Part shown: positions 44,842 to 54,241 of the stretch, in pieces | How positions within the stretch are numbered: position 1 is the first letter of the stretch | Layout of the letters: each line of letters starts with the position of its first letter | From: Anabaena sp. WA102 | GTDB lineage: Bacteria; Cyanobacteriota; Cyanobacteriia; Cyanobacteriales; Nostocaceae | Reading direction: 5' to 3' | Assembly: GCF_001277295.1 (NCBI RefSeq) | Contig: NZ_CP011456.1 | Coordinates: forward strand, 1,736,001-1,800,000 | Length of the DNA stretch: 64,000 nt | Made by a program: the position numbers and the translations under genes | The notes under the pieces: model-generated | Told to the model about the DNA's origin: nothing | What the model saw: the letters and a program-made list of their open reading frames with translations, nothing else | The model's database searches: none

Positions 44842-45561
44842 TTATTGATTAAGTAATCTATGTTTCACTCCTTCCGCGATTTTGTGACCTAAATATTCAG
44901 GAATGAGACTTTCATTCGGACCTAACAAATAAAGAATTAGTCGAGTCCGTCCGCGCCAAACTAGTAAATTGGCGTTAACCACCAGCAGGTCTTCTTGCCA
45001 GATAGCGTACATCACTTTATAGAATAATCCAGGTTGATTATCAGCTTCAATTACTAAAGCCGGAAGATGAAAAACAGGATCAACATAGAAATCAGTTTGT
45101 ACCTGTTCCAAACCAGCATCAAGATTAAATTCTACAGCCAGCATTTCTTCTACCTCAAATGTGCCTGCTAACGCCTCACGAATGGCACGACAAACATTTT
45201 CAGCAGTTTTTTCAGTCAGTGCTTTATTGCCACGAGATACCAGTAATTTAATAAAAACCAGCATTGGTGGTCGAATTTGACCATATAAACTTAGACCGTG
45301 AATAGTTAAACCATAAGCTGCTAGGACACCAAAAATATCGCTCAAGAGGAAAGATTGATTGCGGTAGGCAAAATGAAGGGCGCTTTTGCTCCCTTCTGGC
45401 TTCATCTCAATAACAGCCCGTTTAGTTTTATAAAGACGGTATGCTAGGCGTAAATTTTGAAGTTGAATCTCACTGCTAACAAATTGCTCATAGAATTGGG
45501 GAAACGCCCGATTAAAGCGTTTCAGGAGTTCTAGAGTTGAAGATTTTAAACCAGAAGCCAT
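44842..45561 (-). CDS. Protein with ACT-like domains related to the C-terminal part of GlnD
   Basis: 239 residues from ATG 45561 (MASGLKSSTLELLKRFNRAF). The 36 codons in frame upstream come from a mobile-element fragment and were excluded. Two ACT-like regions can be seen: about 85-160 (DIFGVLAAYGLTIHGLSLYG) and about 170-239 (VIEADNQPGLFYKVMYAIWQ, NANLLVWRGRTRLILYL). ACT domains sense amino acids or nucleotides; the uridylyltransferase catalytic domain of GlnD is absent. A regulatory role in nitrogen sensing is a guess from this similarity. Confidence 0.65.
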   Translation of the reverse strand: MASGLKSSTLELLKRFNRAFPQFYEQFVSSEIQLQNLRLAYRLYKTKRAVIEMKPEGSKSALHFAYRNQSFLLSDIFGVLAAYGLTIHGLSLYGQIRPPMLVFIKLLVSRGNKALTEKTAENVCRAIREALAGTFEVEEMLAVEFNLDAGLEQVQTDFYVDPVFHLPALVIEADNQPGLFYKVMYAIWQEDLLVVNANLLVWRGRTRLILYLLGPNESLIPEYLGHKIAEGVKHRLLNQ

Positions 45562-45630
45562 TTTTGCGGGTAGGACTTGCTTGTTTTGTACAAACTGGGA
45601 CAGGGGAGAAGAGAGGCAGGGGGGCAGGGG

Positions 45631-45694
45631 AGGGAAGAACAGAAGTTTTTCCCGATCATTACCCGTCAAAATAAATTTGACAGACCACTAGTCA
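45631..45694. repeat. Right-hand half of a GTCTGTCAA-type element
   Basis: AACAGAAGTTTTTCCCGATC...TTGACAGACCACTAGTCA matches 31164-31225 nearly base for base. It adjoins the 5' side of the ACT-domain gene and creates its false N-terminal extension. The interval 45695-45954 shows nothing else. Confidence 0.65.
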
Positions 45695-45954
45695 CGAAAA
45701 TGAGAAAGATACTTGAATTTCGGAAAATTTTTGCCTTTGGTTCAGTTTTATGGAGTAGTGTCAAAACAAAATGCTAGAGTTGAGAGTGATTGGGAAGAAA
45801 CACTTGATAACTAGCTGTGAGTATTGCAAATCGCTAAACCGCGTAGAATGTTTCTAGTGAATTAGCCGGCAATAATCATAGTGATGTTAAATGTGAATCA
45901 ACACTTTTTAAAAGTGGAAACCAATTTTAGTCATACTACCCGAACTGCATTGGC

Positions 45955-46482
45955 ATGGGTTTTTGGAAAACTTGGTTTAGCACTCCTGAATCTTTAGCGA
46001 CAAATAAAAACACTGCTGTTAATGAGCATACAGCGGAAGTTGATGGTAATTCTAGTGTAGGTAAGGATCAAATCGTTTTCAGTACGGAAAGAGATATTGA
46101 CCTTTATGAACTTGAAGAACTCTGTGATGCAGTTGGCTGGTCACGTCGCCCTCTTAGAAAAGTAAAAAAAGCTATTGAGCATAGTTTTCTCGTAGCCTCT
46201 ATGTGGCAAGTGCGAGGAAACAAAAAGCGTTTGATTGGTTTTGCCCGTGCTACATCAGATCATGCTTTTAATGCCACTATTTGGGATGTAGTCGTTCATC
46301 CTGATTTTCAAAGTAGAGGACTAGGTAAGGCATTAATGAAATATGTCCTCAAAAAACTCAGGAGTGAAGAAATTAGTAATGTCACTCTTTTTGCCGACCC
46401 TCATGTTGTAGATTTCTATAAGACGATGGGCTTTATGTCAGATCCTGAAGGTATAAAAGGAATGTTTTGGTATCCTCAGTGA
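45955..46482 (+). CDS. GNAT acetyltransferase, Ycf52/NSI-like
   Basis: 175 residues. The N-terminal 40 residues are polar and low in structure. The GNAT core runs from about 45 to 175: a conserved YELEELCDAVGWSRRPLRKV segment typical of the plastid/cyanobacterial Ycf52 group, then IWDVVVHPDFQSRGLGKALM, which contains the acetyl-CoA pyrophosphate loop (QSRGLGKA), and FADPHVVDFYKTMGFMSDPE. Plastid relatives acetylate proteins or arylalkylamines; the substrate here is unknown. Confidence 0.85.
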   Translation: MGFWKTWFSTPESLATNKNTAVNEHTAEVDGNSSVGKDQIVFSTERDIDLYELEELCDAVGWSRRPLRKVKKAIEHSFLVASMWQVRGNKKRLIGFARATSDHAFNATIWDVVVHPDFQSRGLGKALMKYVLKKLRSEEISNVTLFADPHVVDFYKTMGFMSDPEGIKGMFWYPQ

Positions 46483-46646
46483 TCAAGGTGGCTGGGGTGT
46501 GGGGATTAGGGAATTGAGGATATTTCCCTAAATCTGATTTTTCTGGATCATTTGGGTTTGCATTTATTATTTTTTGTGATATGATAGTCGAGATGAACCA
46601 AAAATACATGATTCGGTTCGTGTGGAGTTTGGTTTTGATGGCTTTA

Positions 46647-46720
46647 CGGGATGTAGCGCAGCTTGGTAGCGCGCCTGCTTTGGGAGCAGGATGCCGCAGG
46701 TTCGAATCCTGTCATCCCGA
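46647..46720 (+). tRNA. tRNA-Pro (anticodon TGG)
   Basis: 74 nt with a complete cloverleaf: acceptor CGGGATG/CATCCCG, D-arm GCGCAGCTTGGTAGCGC, anticodon stem CCTGC/GCAGG around loop TTTGGGA (anticodon TGG) and T-loop GGTTCGAATCC. The discriminator base is A; CCA is not encoded. It reads CCN proline codons by wobble. Confidence 0.97.
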
Positions 46721-46779
46721 CTTATGCGTAGTTATACTTGGTAATAACATTCCTATGATACTACTACACTGCGTCTTAA

Positions 46780-46902
46780 GGGACTTCCAATTAAAAAAAT
46801 ACCCAAAAATTTCTTGTGGTGCGGGCATCTTGCCTGCTAATCATCAAGGACAGGCAGGATGCCCATCCCACAAAATTGGGTAATTTATTTTTTGGTGTTC
46901 CC
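46780..46902. mobile_element. GGGACTTCC-ended miniature element, 123 bp
   Basis: GGGACTTCCAATTAAAAAAA on the left faces TTTTTTGGTGTTCCC on the right; TAA lies on both sides (46777-46779 and 46903-46905), a 3-bp target duplication. The interior has a long hairpin (GTGGTGCGGGCATCTTGCCT against AGGCAGGATGCCCATCCCAC). The rest of 46903-47253 is gene-free and includes AGGGGCGCAGGGTCTGCGCC at 47018. Confidence 0.72.
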
Positions 46903-47253
46903 TAAGTGAATAAACCATTTTCAAGCCTTGTAATCAATCAAATTTTCGGAGCTTTTAATAGTCATATTATTTACACCAGGCTGTACTAGTAGATTCTGAC
47001 CATGAAAAATTCAGAAAGTAGGGGCGCAGGGTCTGCGCCCAGAAACGATTCATCAATAACAGCATGAAATTTATTTACCTCAACCCGTAATAGCTATTAA
47101 GAATGGTTACTTTATTTGCGCCATGCTGTACTAGGACTTACGCATTGACAAAAAACATTATCTATCGGTTCTGAGATCATGGGATTTTTATTAAAAGTTA
47201 ATATGAAGTAAAATGATATGTAATAGCAGATTTTAATTCAGGACATCTTTGTA

Positions 47254-47703
47254 ATGGCTTTTACGTATTACTACACTGTAAGATTTCAAGATACTGATGC
47301 GGCTGGAGTCGTTTATTTTGCTAACATTTTGAGAATTTGTCATGAAGCTTATGAGGTTTCATTAGCAGCTTCTGGTATTAATCTTAAATCATTTTTTACT
47401 AATCCATCTGTAGCTTTTCCTATTGTTCATGCAAATGTAGATTTTTTTCGTCCTATGTATTGTGGTGACAATTTAGTAATTAGTTTGTTACCGGAAAAAA
47501 TAGGTTCGGATAAGTTTGAAATTACCTATGAAATGACAGGAGATGAAGCAATGGTTGCTAAGGCAATTACTAGGCACGTTTGTATTGATGCTAGCAGTAA
47601 AATTAAGCAGGAATTACCAGATTATATGAATCATTGGTTAGAAACGAACCACAGAGACGCAGAGGGCGCAGAGAGAAGAAGGTCGAGGGAGGAGGTTATG
47701 TAA
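47254..47703 (+). CDS. 1,4-dihydroxy-2-naphthoyl-CoA hydrolase (hotdog thioesterase)
   Basis: 149 residues of the 4HBT hotdog family. FQDTDAAGVVYFANILRICH carries the catalytic Asp (DTDAAG) and the FANILR helix seen in DHNA-CoA thioesterases such as Synechocystis slr0204. It releases DHNA from CoA in phylloquinone synthesis, which fits its place beside menE, menC, menA and menF. The last 17-18 residues (NHRDAEGAERRRSREEVM) are encoded by the dispersed ACCACAGAGACGCAGAGGGC repeat, so the native C-terminus has been replaced. It converges with menE, 7 bp between stop codons. Confidence 0.85.
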   Translation: MAFTYYYTVRFQDTDAAGVVYFANILRICHEAYEVSLAASGINLKSFFTNPSVAFPIVHANVDFFRPMYCGDNLVISLLPEKIGSDKFEITYEMTGDEAMVAKAITRHVCIDASSKIKQELPDYMNHWLETNHRDAEGAERRRSREEVM

Positions 47704-47710
47704 TTTTCCA

Positions 47711-49036
47711 TTAGTTAGTTTTTATAAATTCTGCGGCGATTTGTTGGAGTTGTTGACGGTTGATTTTACCTTGGGTGTTACGGGGTAGGTTTGGTAGGGA
47801 AATCCAATGTTTGGGAATTTTGAATTTACTCAGTTGATTTTTTATTTGGGTTTGAATTTCTCTGGGGGAGATATTTCTATCTTTGGGAATATAAATGGCT
47901 GTTAATGCTTGTCCCCAATGTTTATCAGTTATACCAATTACACAGACATCTATTACCATGTTTGTTTTTCTAATCGCTGATTCAATTTCTGTGGGGTAAA
48001 CATTTTCTCCACCTGTAATGATTTTGTCGCTATTCCGTCCAATAATATGTAAGTAGCCTTGATTGTCTAAAAAACCAATATCATCAACTACAAAGTTATC
48101 TCTATTTTCCCACATTTGGGGATAATAACCTAATGCTAAAGATTGACTTTGAATATTTATATTTCCTGGTTGATTATCAATGATGATTTTAGCATGGGGG
48201 AGAATTTTCCCACTATTAAATTTACCTTGTAAAAATTCATCAGGTTTAAGAGTTGCTATTTGAGAAGCGGTTTCTGTCATGCCATAGGTAGGTGCTAATC
48301 TAATCTGATGATATCTTGCTTTTTCTAATAATTCATCCCAAGGTGGCGCACCTCCTAACAGAACTGTAGAAAATTTGGATAGCCATTGGGTTAATTCGGG
48401 ATTTTGGAGAAGTTTTTGTAATTGGGTGGGAACTAAAGATATAAAAAAATCGGCTGGGTTAATATTTGGTAGTTGAGAAGTTTCTAATTTTTTAGATGAG
48501 GTAATTACTAATTTACCTCCTGTTGTGAAGGAACGCATAAATTGCATTAATCCACTCACATGATACAATGGTAATATACAAAATGAATTAACTACATTTA
48601 TGGAAAAATATTCTGTAAATCCTTGTACAGATCCAGTTAATGTTTCCCATGTATGAATAGCAAATTTAATCTTTCCTGATGAACCACCTGTAGGAATCAT
48701 GATAGTATTAGTAATTGGTAATTCATAATTGATAATTGGTGATTTTGAAAAATTATGATCTATTCCTAAAACTATATCTGGTTGTACTAAATTAAAGACT
48801 TGTTCCCATTCAGCTTGACTCCAATCTGGGTTACAGAGAAAAACCGGACATTTAGCCGCACAAGCTGCAATAAAACTGGCTAAAAATCTCACTGGTGATC
48901 TTTCCGCAATAATAATTTTTGGGGTTGATAACTGAGTTAATTTTAAATATAATTCTGTGGCTATTTGTGGTAATTCTTGACTATGATCACAAATTAGCCA
49001 ATCATGATTTTGTATATTATCTAAAAGGTTTTCCAT
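47711..49036 (-). CDS. menE: 2-succinylbenzoate--CoA ligase
   Basis: 441 residues of the acyl-adenylate superfamily. The P-loop-like AMP motif is IPTGGSSGKIKFAIHTW, then LAPTYGMTETASQIA, the Asp in DDIGFLDNQGYLHIIGR and the C-terminal lysine segment PRNTQGKINRQQL. It activates o-succinylbenzoate with CoA. The start overlaps the menC stop by 16 bp, indicating translational coupling. Somewhat shorter than generic CoA ligases, as expected for cyanobacterial MenE. Confidence 0.9.
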   Translation of the reverse strand: MENLLDNIQNHDWLICDHSQELPQIATELYLKLTQLSTPKIIIAERSPVRFLASFIAACAAKCPVFLCNPDWSQAEWEQVFNLVQPDIVLGIDHNFSKSPIINYELPITNTIMIPTGGSSGKIKFAIHTWETLTGSVQGFTEYFSINVVNSFCILPLYHVSGLMQFMRSFTTGGKLVITSSKKLETSQLPNINPADFFISLVPTQLQKLLQNPELTQWLSKFSTVLLGGAPPWDELLEKARYHQIRLAPTYGMTETASQIATLKPDEFLQGKFNSGKILPHAKIIIDNQPGNINIQSQSLALGYYPQMWENRDNFVVDDIGFLDNQGYLHIIGRNSDKIITGGENVYPTEIESAIRKTNMVIDVCVIGITDKHWGQALTAIYIPKDRNISPREIQTQIKNQLSKFKIPKHWISLPNLPRNTQGKINRQQLQQIAAEFIKTN

Positions 49037-49965
49037 AGACTTTCTAGCCAGTTTGATTCTTGTAGTTGAAAAAAGTGGTTAATTCCAAAACCAACAGCGC
49101 GGTTATTACCAGATAATTCTGCTGCTAATTGTAATGCAGCTTGTCTCCCAATTTCGGTTTCAAATACCGATGAAAATACAACATCAATTTGATGTTTTTT
49201 ACAAAACTCTTTTAACCGAAATGGTGAACCGAATATCCCCGGTTTAATCACGAAAATTCCCCGCCAACCTTGTTGAAAACATAATTCTAATTGGTGAAGA
49301 TTGGCGATAGATTCATCTAAAGCTATTGGTGTAGAATAGGAATTACTTAATTCTTGCATTTCTGTAAATTTATCTACAGATAAAGGTTGTTCGATAAATT
49401 CAATTTTGGATGAGAATTGATCACACTTCTTTAACCATAATTCAGCTTCTTGATAAGTAAGTCCCCCATTAGCATCTAAACGCAATTTTGCTGAAGTTGG
49501 TAAACTGGAAATTAGTAAATCAAATATTTCTAATTCTTGATTTATCTCATCAACACCAATTTTCCATTTAAAGGTTTTATATCCTTGTTCCCATAAATTA
49601 CCCCATTGATTTAAAGCTAATTTTCCCGCTGATAATAAGCCGCTGTAGGTGAGATTAAAATTAGTAGCTTTTTCCATAACCAAAGCAGATTCAAAAGCAA
49701 ATTGACAGGCTGGTAAATTATCTGGAATCGCTAAAATTATCTCTTGAGTAATTGCTTTTGGAAGTTGATAACAAAAATCTAAAGCTTGTTTGATAGTTTC
49801 TGAACCAAACCAAGAAATGGGAGAAATCTCCCCCCAACTAACATTATTTTTTGCATCAATCAAGCGAATAATGATACATTCGCGGGTTTCCCAAACCCCA
49901 TGATTAGTAATAATGGGATTTGTGAATTTTTGACTAAAGTAACGGAAGGAAAATTGATAAACCAT
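49021..49965 (-). CDS. menC: o-Succinylbenzoate synthase
   Basis: 314 residues from ATG at 49965 (MVYQFSFRYFSQKFTNP). A start eight codons upstream lies in a dispersed repeat and is rejected. Enolase-superfamily residues are visible: the KWK of FKWKIGVDEIN, metal ligands in RLDANGGLTYQEA, FIEQPLS and ALDESIA, and the C-terminal Lys in FVIKPGIFG. It dehydrates SHCHC to o-succinylbenzoate. Overlapping menE and 84 bp downstream of menA, it is probably in one transcript with them. Confidence 0.9.
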   Translation of the reverse strand: MVYQFSFRYFSQKFTNPIITNHGVWETRECIIIRLIDAKNNVSWGEISPISWFGSETIKQALDFCYQLPKAITQEIILAIPDNLPACQFAFESALVMEKATNFNLTYSGLLSAGKLALNQWGNLWEQGYKTFKWKIGVDEINQELEIFDLLISSLPTSAKLRLDANGGLTYQEAELWLKKCDQFSSKIEFIEQPLSVDKFTEMQELSNSYSTPIALDESIANLHQLELCFQQGWRGIFVIKPGIFGSPFRLKEFCKKHQIDVVFSSVFETEIGRQAALQLAAELSGNNRAVGFGINHFFQLQESNWLESLWKTF

Positions 49966-50036
49966 GAAGGACTTCCAAATAAAAAACATTCAAACTCTCA
50001 TTCCTCTGTGTCCTCTGTGCCTCTGTGGTTCGTTTA
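49966..50036. repeat. Dispersed ACTTCCAAAT/CTCTGTGTCCTCTG repeat in the menA-menC gap
   Basis: GGACTTCCAAATAAAAAACA and CCTCTGTGTCCTCTGTGCCT match the left part of the element at 9907-10028. No right inverted end is present, so it is a fragment or recombined copy. It has moved in between two genes of one pathway without interrupting either. Confidence 0.65.
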
Positions 50037-50049
50037 TTCTTAATGTGCC

Positions 50050-50949
50050 TTAACCAAGAATAAATCCTAAACCCAAAAATAAGCAACTCACAAACTGAAC
50101 TCTGATAGCGATGAATTTAGAATTGCTGACTTTATCTGGTTGGTTGTGATTTTCTAAAACATGACGACATAATTTCACCGCAAAAGGTAAACTCAGAAAA
50201 CTAAGTAATGTCCAAATTGGGAAAATATTCAAAATCACAAATAACAAAATTAGAGGATAAATACTCGCAGTAAAACCCACTAAAACCTTTGCACCAGTGT
50301 GAGTTCCTAGACGCACAATAGGAGATTTCTTTCCTGCGGCTATGTCATCTACAACTTGATGAAAATGGGAACAAAATAACACTAAACTGGTAACAATGCC
50401 CAAAATTACCGAAGCTGCTAAATTGGTCATAGACCAGGTTTGAGTTTGACTATAATAAGCCGCACTCATACCCAAAGGACCAAAGGCAAAAAAGCAGAGA
50501 ATTTCCCCTAAACCTTGGTATCCTAGACGGAAAGGGGGACCTTGGTACATATAGCCCAAACCGCAGCATAAGAGGATTATGGCAATAACTGTGGGGTCTT
50601 TTTGCAAAATAGCGATCGCTATTATTCCCAACAAACCCAAACCTAAACACAGGTTTCCTATCCAAAACATTAAGGTTTTATTACCAGTTAAATTCACCAA
50701 TGAATGATGTTTATTCTGATCAATTCCTGTTTCGGCATCAAAGACATCATTACTAATATTTTCCCAAGCTAAAATCAAAATTGCCGCAGCAATAAACAAG
50801 GAGAATATTATGGGATTAAAAATCTTTATTTCCCTAAATGCTACCGCCGAACCTACCCAAATCGGCATAATAGCAACACTGTACATTGGCGGTTTAATAG
50901 CCGCCATCCATAGTTTAGCTTGAGGTGGTGAAATCTGAGTTGAAGTCAT
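50050..50949 (-). CDS. menA: 1,4-Dihydroxy-2-naphthoate phytyltransferase
   Basis: 299 residues, about eight membrane helices, UbiA prenyltransferase family. The first Asp-rich motif is in ENISNDVFDAETGIDQNKHH; the second is around FHQVVDDIAAGKKSPIVRLG. It attaches a phytyl chain to DHNA to give demethylphylloquinone in the membrane. It is first of menA-menC-menE on this strand and divergent from menF. Confidence 0.92.
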   Translation of the reverse strand: MTSTQISPPQAKLWMAAIKPPMYSVAIMPIWVGSAVAFREIKIFNPIIFSLFIAAAILILAWENISNDVFDAETGIDQNKHHSLVNLTGNKTLMFWIGNLCLGLGLLGIIAIAILQKDPTVIAIILLCCGLGYMYQGPPFRLGYQGLGEILCFFAFGPLGMSAAYYSQTQTWSMTNLAASVILGIVTSLVLFCSHFHQVVDDIAAGKKSPIVRLGTHTGAKVLVGFTASIYPLILLFVILNIFPIWTLLSFLSLPFAVKLCRHVLENHNQPDKVSNSKFIAIRVQFVSCLFLGLGFILG

Positions 50950-51273
50950 CAGTTGTGATTAATTAAATTACCAGAACTTTAGTTATCAGTTAAATTTTAT
51001 AATTTTGCATGATACTTGACTAGCTATTTTAGATTTAGGATTGTTGATCACTTATCGGTACAATCAATAAATTACCAAAAAATGCTAGTTTTATGATTAT
51101 AGGCGAATATCCTGGCATAAAACCCGCTATCTTGCCGCCAAAACAGGATAAACCCCATAATCAAGCTAAGTTTATGCTGGTTAATGGTGACTGAATTATG
51201 TTACCTATAAAAATACCACCATGATTTATTACATTTTAGGAAGATAACTTAATAAAAATTAACTTATACATCC
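50950..51273. other. Divergent menA/menF promoter region
   Basis: 324 AT-rich bases between the divergent starts of menA and menF. I see no clear operator, riboswitch or terminator; the region must hold both promoters. Confidence 0.4.
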
Positions 51274-52689
51274 ATGACAATTTCACCATGTCGCAGCCAC
51301 ACCTTTGTAGACTACAAATACCTTAATCAATTACTATTAGAGATTCAGGAAAATTGCCGTCGCCATAATTATAGTAAAATTGTGAGTATTCCCCTAGAAA
51401 TTGGCTTAGTTGATCCTTTGCTAGTTTTCGATAAATTTAATCATAAAAATACCATAAACTTTTATTTTGAAAATAGAAGTAATGGTGAAGCAATGGCGGC
51501 AATTGGCACTTTAGATAAAATAGAAATTTCTGGTAAAGATAGGTTTACAAAATCGGAAGAATTTATCAAAAATTGTCTAAAAAACATAATTCCTATATCT
51601 CATCAAAATCAGACTTTTTCCCTACCTCAATTTTTTTGTACTTTCAGTTTTTTTGATCAGCATAAAAAAGCAGATTATCCATTTCCTGCGGCTACGGTTT
51701 TCTTACCTTGTTGGCAAATAACTTTAAAAAATAGTCGCTGCACATTAATAATGAATACAATTATTAATTCTAGGATTAATATTACCAAAATATTGGATAA
51801 TTTACAATGCCATTTAGAAATTATTAAATCTTTGAATACCCATTCTCTAAATATTGATAAATTTCCCTTAAACTTATATAAAAAAATCACTAATAACGGT
51901 GAAAAATTTAAAACTTCTGTTTCCTCAGTTTTAGAAATAATTCATGCTAACCAGTTAAGAAAAATTGTTTTAGCTGATATCTTAGATGTCAGTGCTAATC
52001 ATGATTTTAACTTATTACAATCTTTAAATAATCTCCGCCAAATACATCCTAATTGCAATGTATTTTCCACCAGTAATGGTCAAGGACAAAACTTTATTGG
52101 TGCTAGTCCAGAACGATTAATTAGTATTCACAAACGGCAGTTAATTACTGATGCTTTGGCAGGTTCTGCACCAAGGGGAAAAACACCCACAGAAGATGCT
52201 ACAAATGCTAACAATTTAGTTAATAGTACCAAAGAAAAACACGAACATAAACTGGTTCTAGATTTTATTACTCAACATTTATCTCAACTGGGTTTATTCC
52301 CCCAAGTTTTAGCCCCCAGACTGCGACAATTATCTAATATCCAACATTTATGGACACCAATTAGTGCAGTAGTTCCCAATAATATTCACCCTTTACAAAT
52401 CGTTGCTAAACTGCATCCTACTCCAGCAGTTGCCGGGGCAGCACGAGATATTGCTTGTGCAGAAATTCGCCGTTATGAAAGTTTTGAAAGGGGTTTATAT
52501 GCAGCCCCTTTAGGTTGGGTAGACGGAGAAGGAAATTGTGAATTTATTGTGGGGATTCGTTCGGCTTTAATTGATGGTAATTATGCCAGACTGTATGCAG
52601 GTGCGGGTATTGTTGCTGGTTCAGATCCTCAAAAGGAATTTGCCGAAGTGCAACTTAAACTACAAGCTTTATTAAAAGCCTTAGTTTAA
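51274..52689 (+). CDS. menF: Isochorismate synthase
   Basis: 471 residues, chorismate-binding family. It opens phylloquinone synthesis by converting chorismate to isochorismate. Motifs in the C-terminal half: IRKIVLADIL-like strand (RKIVLADILDVSANHDFN), FIGASPERLISI, ITDALAGSAPRGKTPTEDA, EHKLVLDFITQHL and LHPTPAVAGAARD, ending VGIRSALIDGNYARLYAGAG. The N-terminal half is divergent and AT-rich, as usual for MenF. It is divergent from menA. Confidence 0.92.
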   Translation: MTISPCRSHTFVDYKYLNQLLLEIQENCRRHNYSKIVSIPLEIGLVDPLLVFDKFNHKNTINFYFENRSNGEAMAAIGTLDKIEISGKDRFTKSEEFIKNCLKNIIPISHQNQTFSLPQFFCTFSFFDQHKKADYPFPAATVFLPCWQITLKNSRCTLIMNTIINSRINITKILDNLQCHLEIIKSLNTHSLNIDKFPLNLYKKITNNGEKFKTSVSSVLEIIHANQLRKIVLADILDVSANHDFNLLQSLNNLRQIHPNCNVFSTSNGQGQNFIGASPERLISIHKRQLITDALAGSAPRGKTPTEDATNANNLVNSTKEKHEHKLVLDFITQHLSQLGLFPQVLAPRLRQLSNIQHLWTPISAVVPNNIHPLQIVAKLHPTPAVAGAARDIACAEIRRYESFERGLYAAPLGWVDGEGNCEFIVGIRSALIDGNYARLYAGAGIVAGSDPQKEFAEVQLKLQALLKALV

Positions 52690-52812
52690 CTTACCTTTGG
52701 GGGTTAAAGTCCCCTGCTTCTACAAGCAGCGGGTTTTGCGTCGGGGTAAAATCCCCGTTGCAAAACGTAATTCTAAATTCTAAATTCTAAATTCTGCATT
52801 CTTTTAATAATA

Positions 52813-54141
52813 CTATTCTAAATCCTGATGACTAAATGATTTTGCATTTGCACCTGTGTAGGTTTTCACAATATGTCCATTCCCAGACATTTGATATTTA
52901 TATGTGATTAAACCTTCTAACCCAACTGGTCCACGAGGTGGCATTTGTTGGGTACTAATTCCCACTTCAGCACCAAATCCATAACGGAAACCATCAGCAA
53001 AACGAGTAGAACAATTATGATAAACTCCTGCTGCATTGACTAAGCCTTGAAATGTTTCTGCGGCTGTGATATCTTCAGTAATAATTGCTTCTGTGTGGCG
53101 AGAACCATAATTTTCAATGTGGGATATGGCTTCATTTAAAGAATCAACTATTTTAATGGCTAAAATCAAATCACTGTATTCTGTTTGCCAGTCTATTTCT
53201 GTGGCTGGGGCAATATCTGGTAAAATTTCTAAAGTACGTTCATCACCTTTTAATTCTACATTTTGTGCTTGTAAAGCTGTGGCAACTTGGGGGAGAAATT
53301 CGGCAGCAATGCTACTATGAACTAGCAAAGTTTCAATGGCATTACAAGCAGCAGGATATTGAATTTTAGAATCTACAGTAATACTAATAGCTTTGGCAAT
53401 ATCAGCGGCTTGATCTACATAAAGATGACAAATGCCATCAGCATGACCTAATACGGGAATGCGGGTATTATCTTGGACAAATTTCACAAAAGCATTAGAA
53501 CCTCTAGGAATAATTAAATCTACATATTTATCTAATTGCAAAAGTTCTAATATTTCTTCTCTGGTGGTTAATAATTGTACAGCATCAGGATTAACTGCTG
53601 TATGAGATAATCCTTGTTTAATGGCTTTAACTATGGCTGTACAAGAATGTAAAGCTTCTTTACCACCTTTGAGAATGACACCATTACCGGATTTAATTGC
53701 TAAGGAAACTATTTGAATTGCGGCTTCGGGACGGGCTTCAAAAATGATGCCTAAAACGCCTAAAGGACAGGTAATGCGTTTGAGAATTAAACCAGTGTCA
53801 ATTTCTCGATGAATTTGGACTTTACCAATAGGATCTTCTAGTTTACCAACATCTCGCACACCAGCGATCGCATCCCTTAATTTATGTTCATCTAACTGCA
53901 ACCGTTTATAAAGGGGTTTAGCGATTCCTGCCGCTGTTGCTGCGTGACAATCAGCTAGGTTTGCTTGCAGAATATCATCCTTTGCCAATTCTAAAGCTTG
54001 AGCGATCGCTTCAATAGTTTGATTTTTGGCCTCAGAGGAGAGAACTGCCAGCTTACTAGCAGCTTGACGGGTTTGTTGAGCGATAGCTTCGCTGGTAGTA
54101 GGCATCGCAGATAGAGGAGAAATAATTTTGAAATTAGTCAT
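52813..54141 (-). CDS. proA: Glutamate-5-semialdehyde dehydrogenase (gamma-glutamyl phosphate reductase)
   Basis: 442 residues. Second step of proline synthesis: NADPH-dependent reduction of gamma-glutamyl phosphate. ALDH-fold motifs are clear: LGVLGIIFEARPEAAIQI, LKGGKEALHSCTAIV, IPRGSNAFVKFV, the catalytic Cys in QYPAACNAIETLL and the C-terminal GPVGLEGLITYKY. An ATG 12 codons in (MPTTSEAIAQQT) is an alternative start. The gene converges with menF and precedes the small gene at 54242 in the opposite sense of its transcription. Confidence 0.95.
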   Translation of the reverse strand: MTNFKIISPLSAMPTTSEAIAQQTRQAASKLAVLSSEAKNQTIEAIAQALELAKDDILQANLADCHAATAAGIAKPLYKRLQLDEHKLRDAIAGVRDVGKLEDPIGKVQIHREIDTGLILKRITCPLGVLGIIFEARPEAAIQIVSLAIKSGNGVILKGGKEALHSCTAIVKAIKQGLSHTAVNPDAVQLLTTREEILELLQLDKYVDLIIPRGSNAFVKFVQDNTRIPVLGHADGICHLYVDQAADIAKAISITVDSKIQYPAACNAIETLLVHSSIAAEFLPQVATALQAQNVELKGDERTLEILPDIAPATEIDWQTEYSDLILAIKIVDSLNEAISHIENYGSRHTEAIITEDITAAETFQGLVNAAGVYHNCSTRFADGFRYGFGAEVGISTQQMPPRGPVGLEGLITYKYQMSGNGHIVKTYTGANAKSFSHQDLE

Positions 54142-54241
54142 AAGAATACCTGGTAAGTGGGAAACCTTTGAGGAAAAAATTAGCTGAAACAGCTAATTTT
54201 TGACCCTATTTTTTGAAATTCACCAAATCGAGTCTAGACAC

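Noticed and set aside
46581..46883. 100-codon frame over tRNA-Pro
   Set aside because: It runs through the tRNA and the following miniature element.
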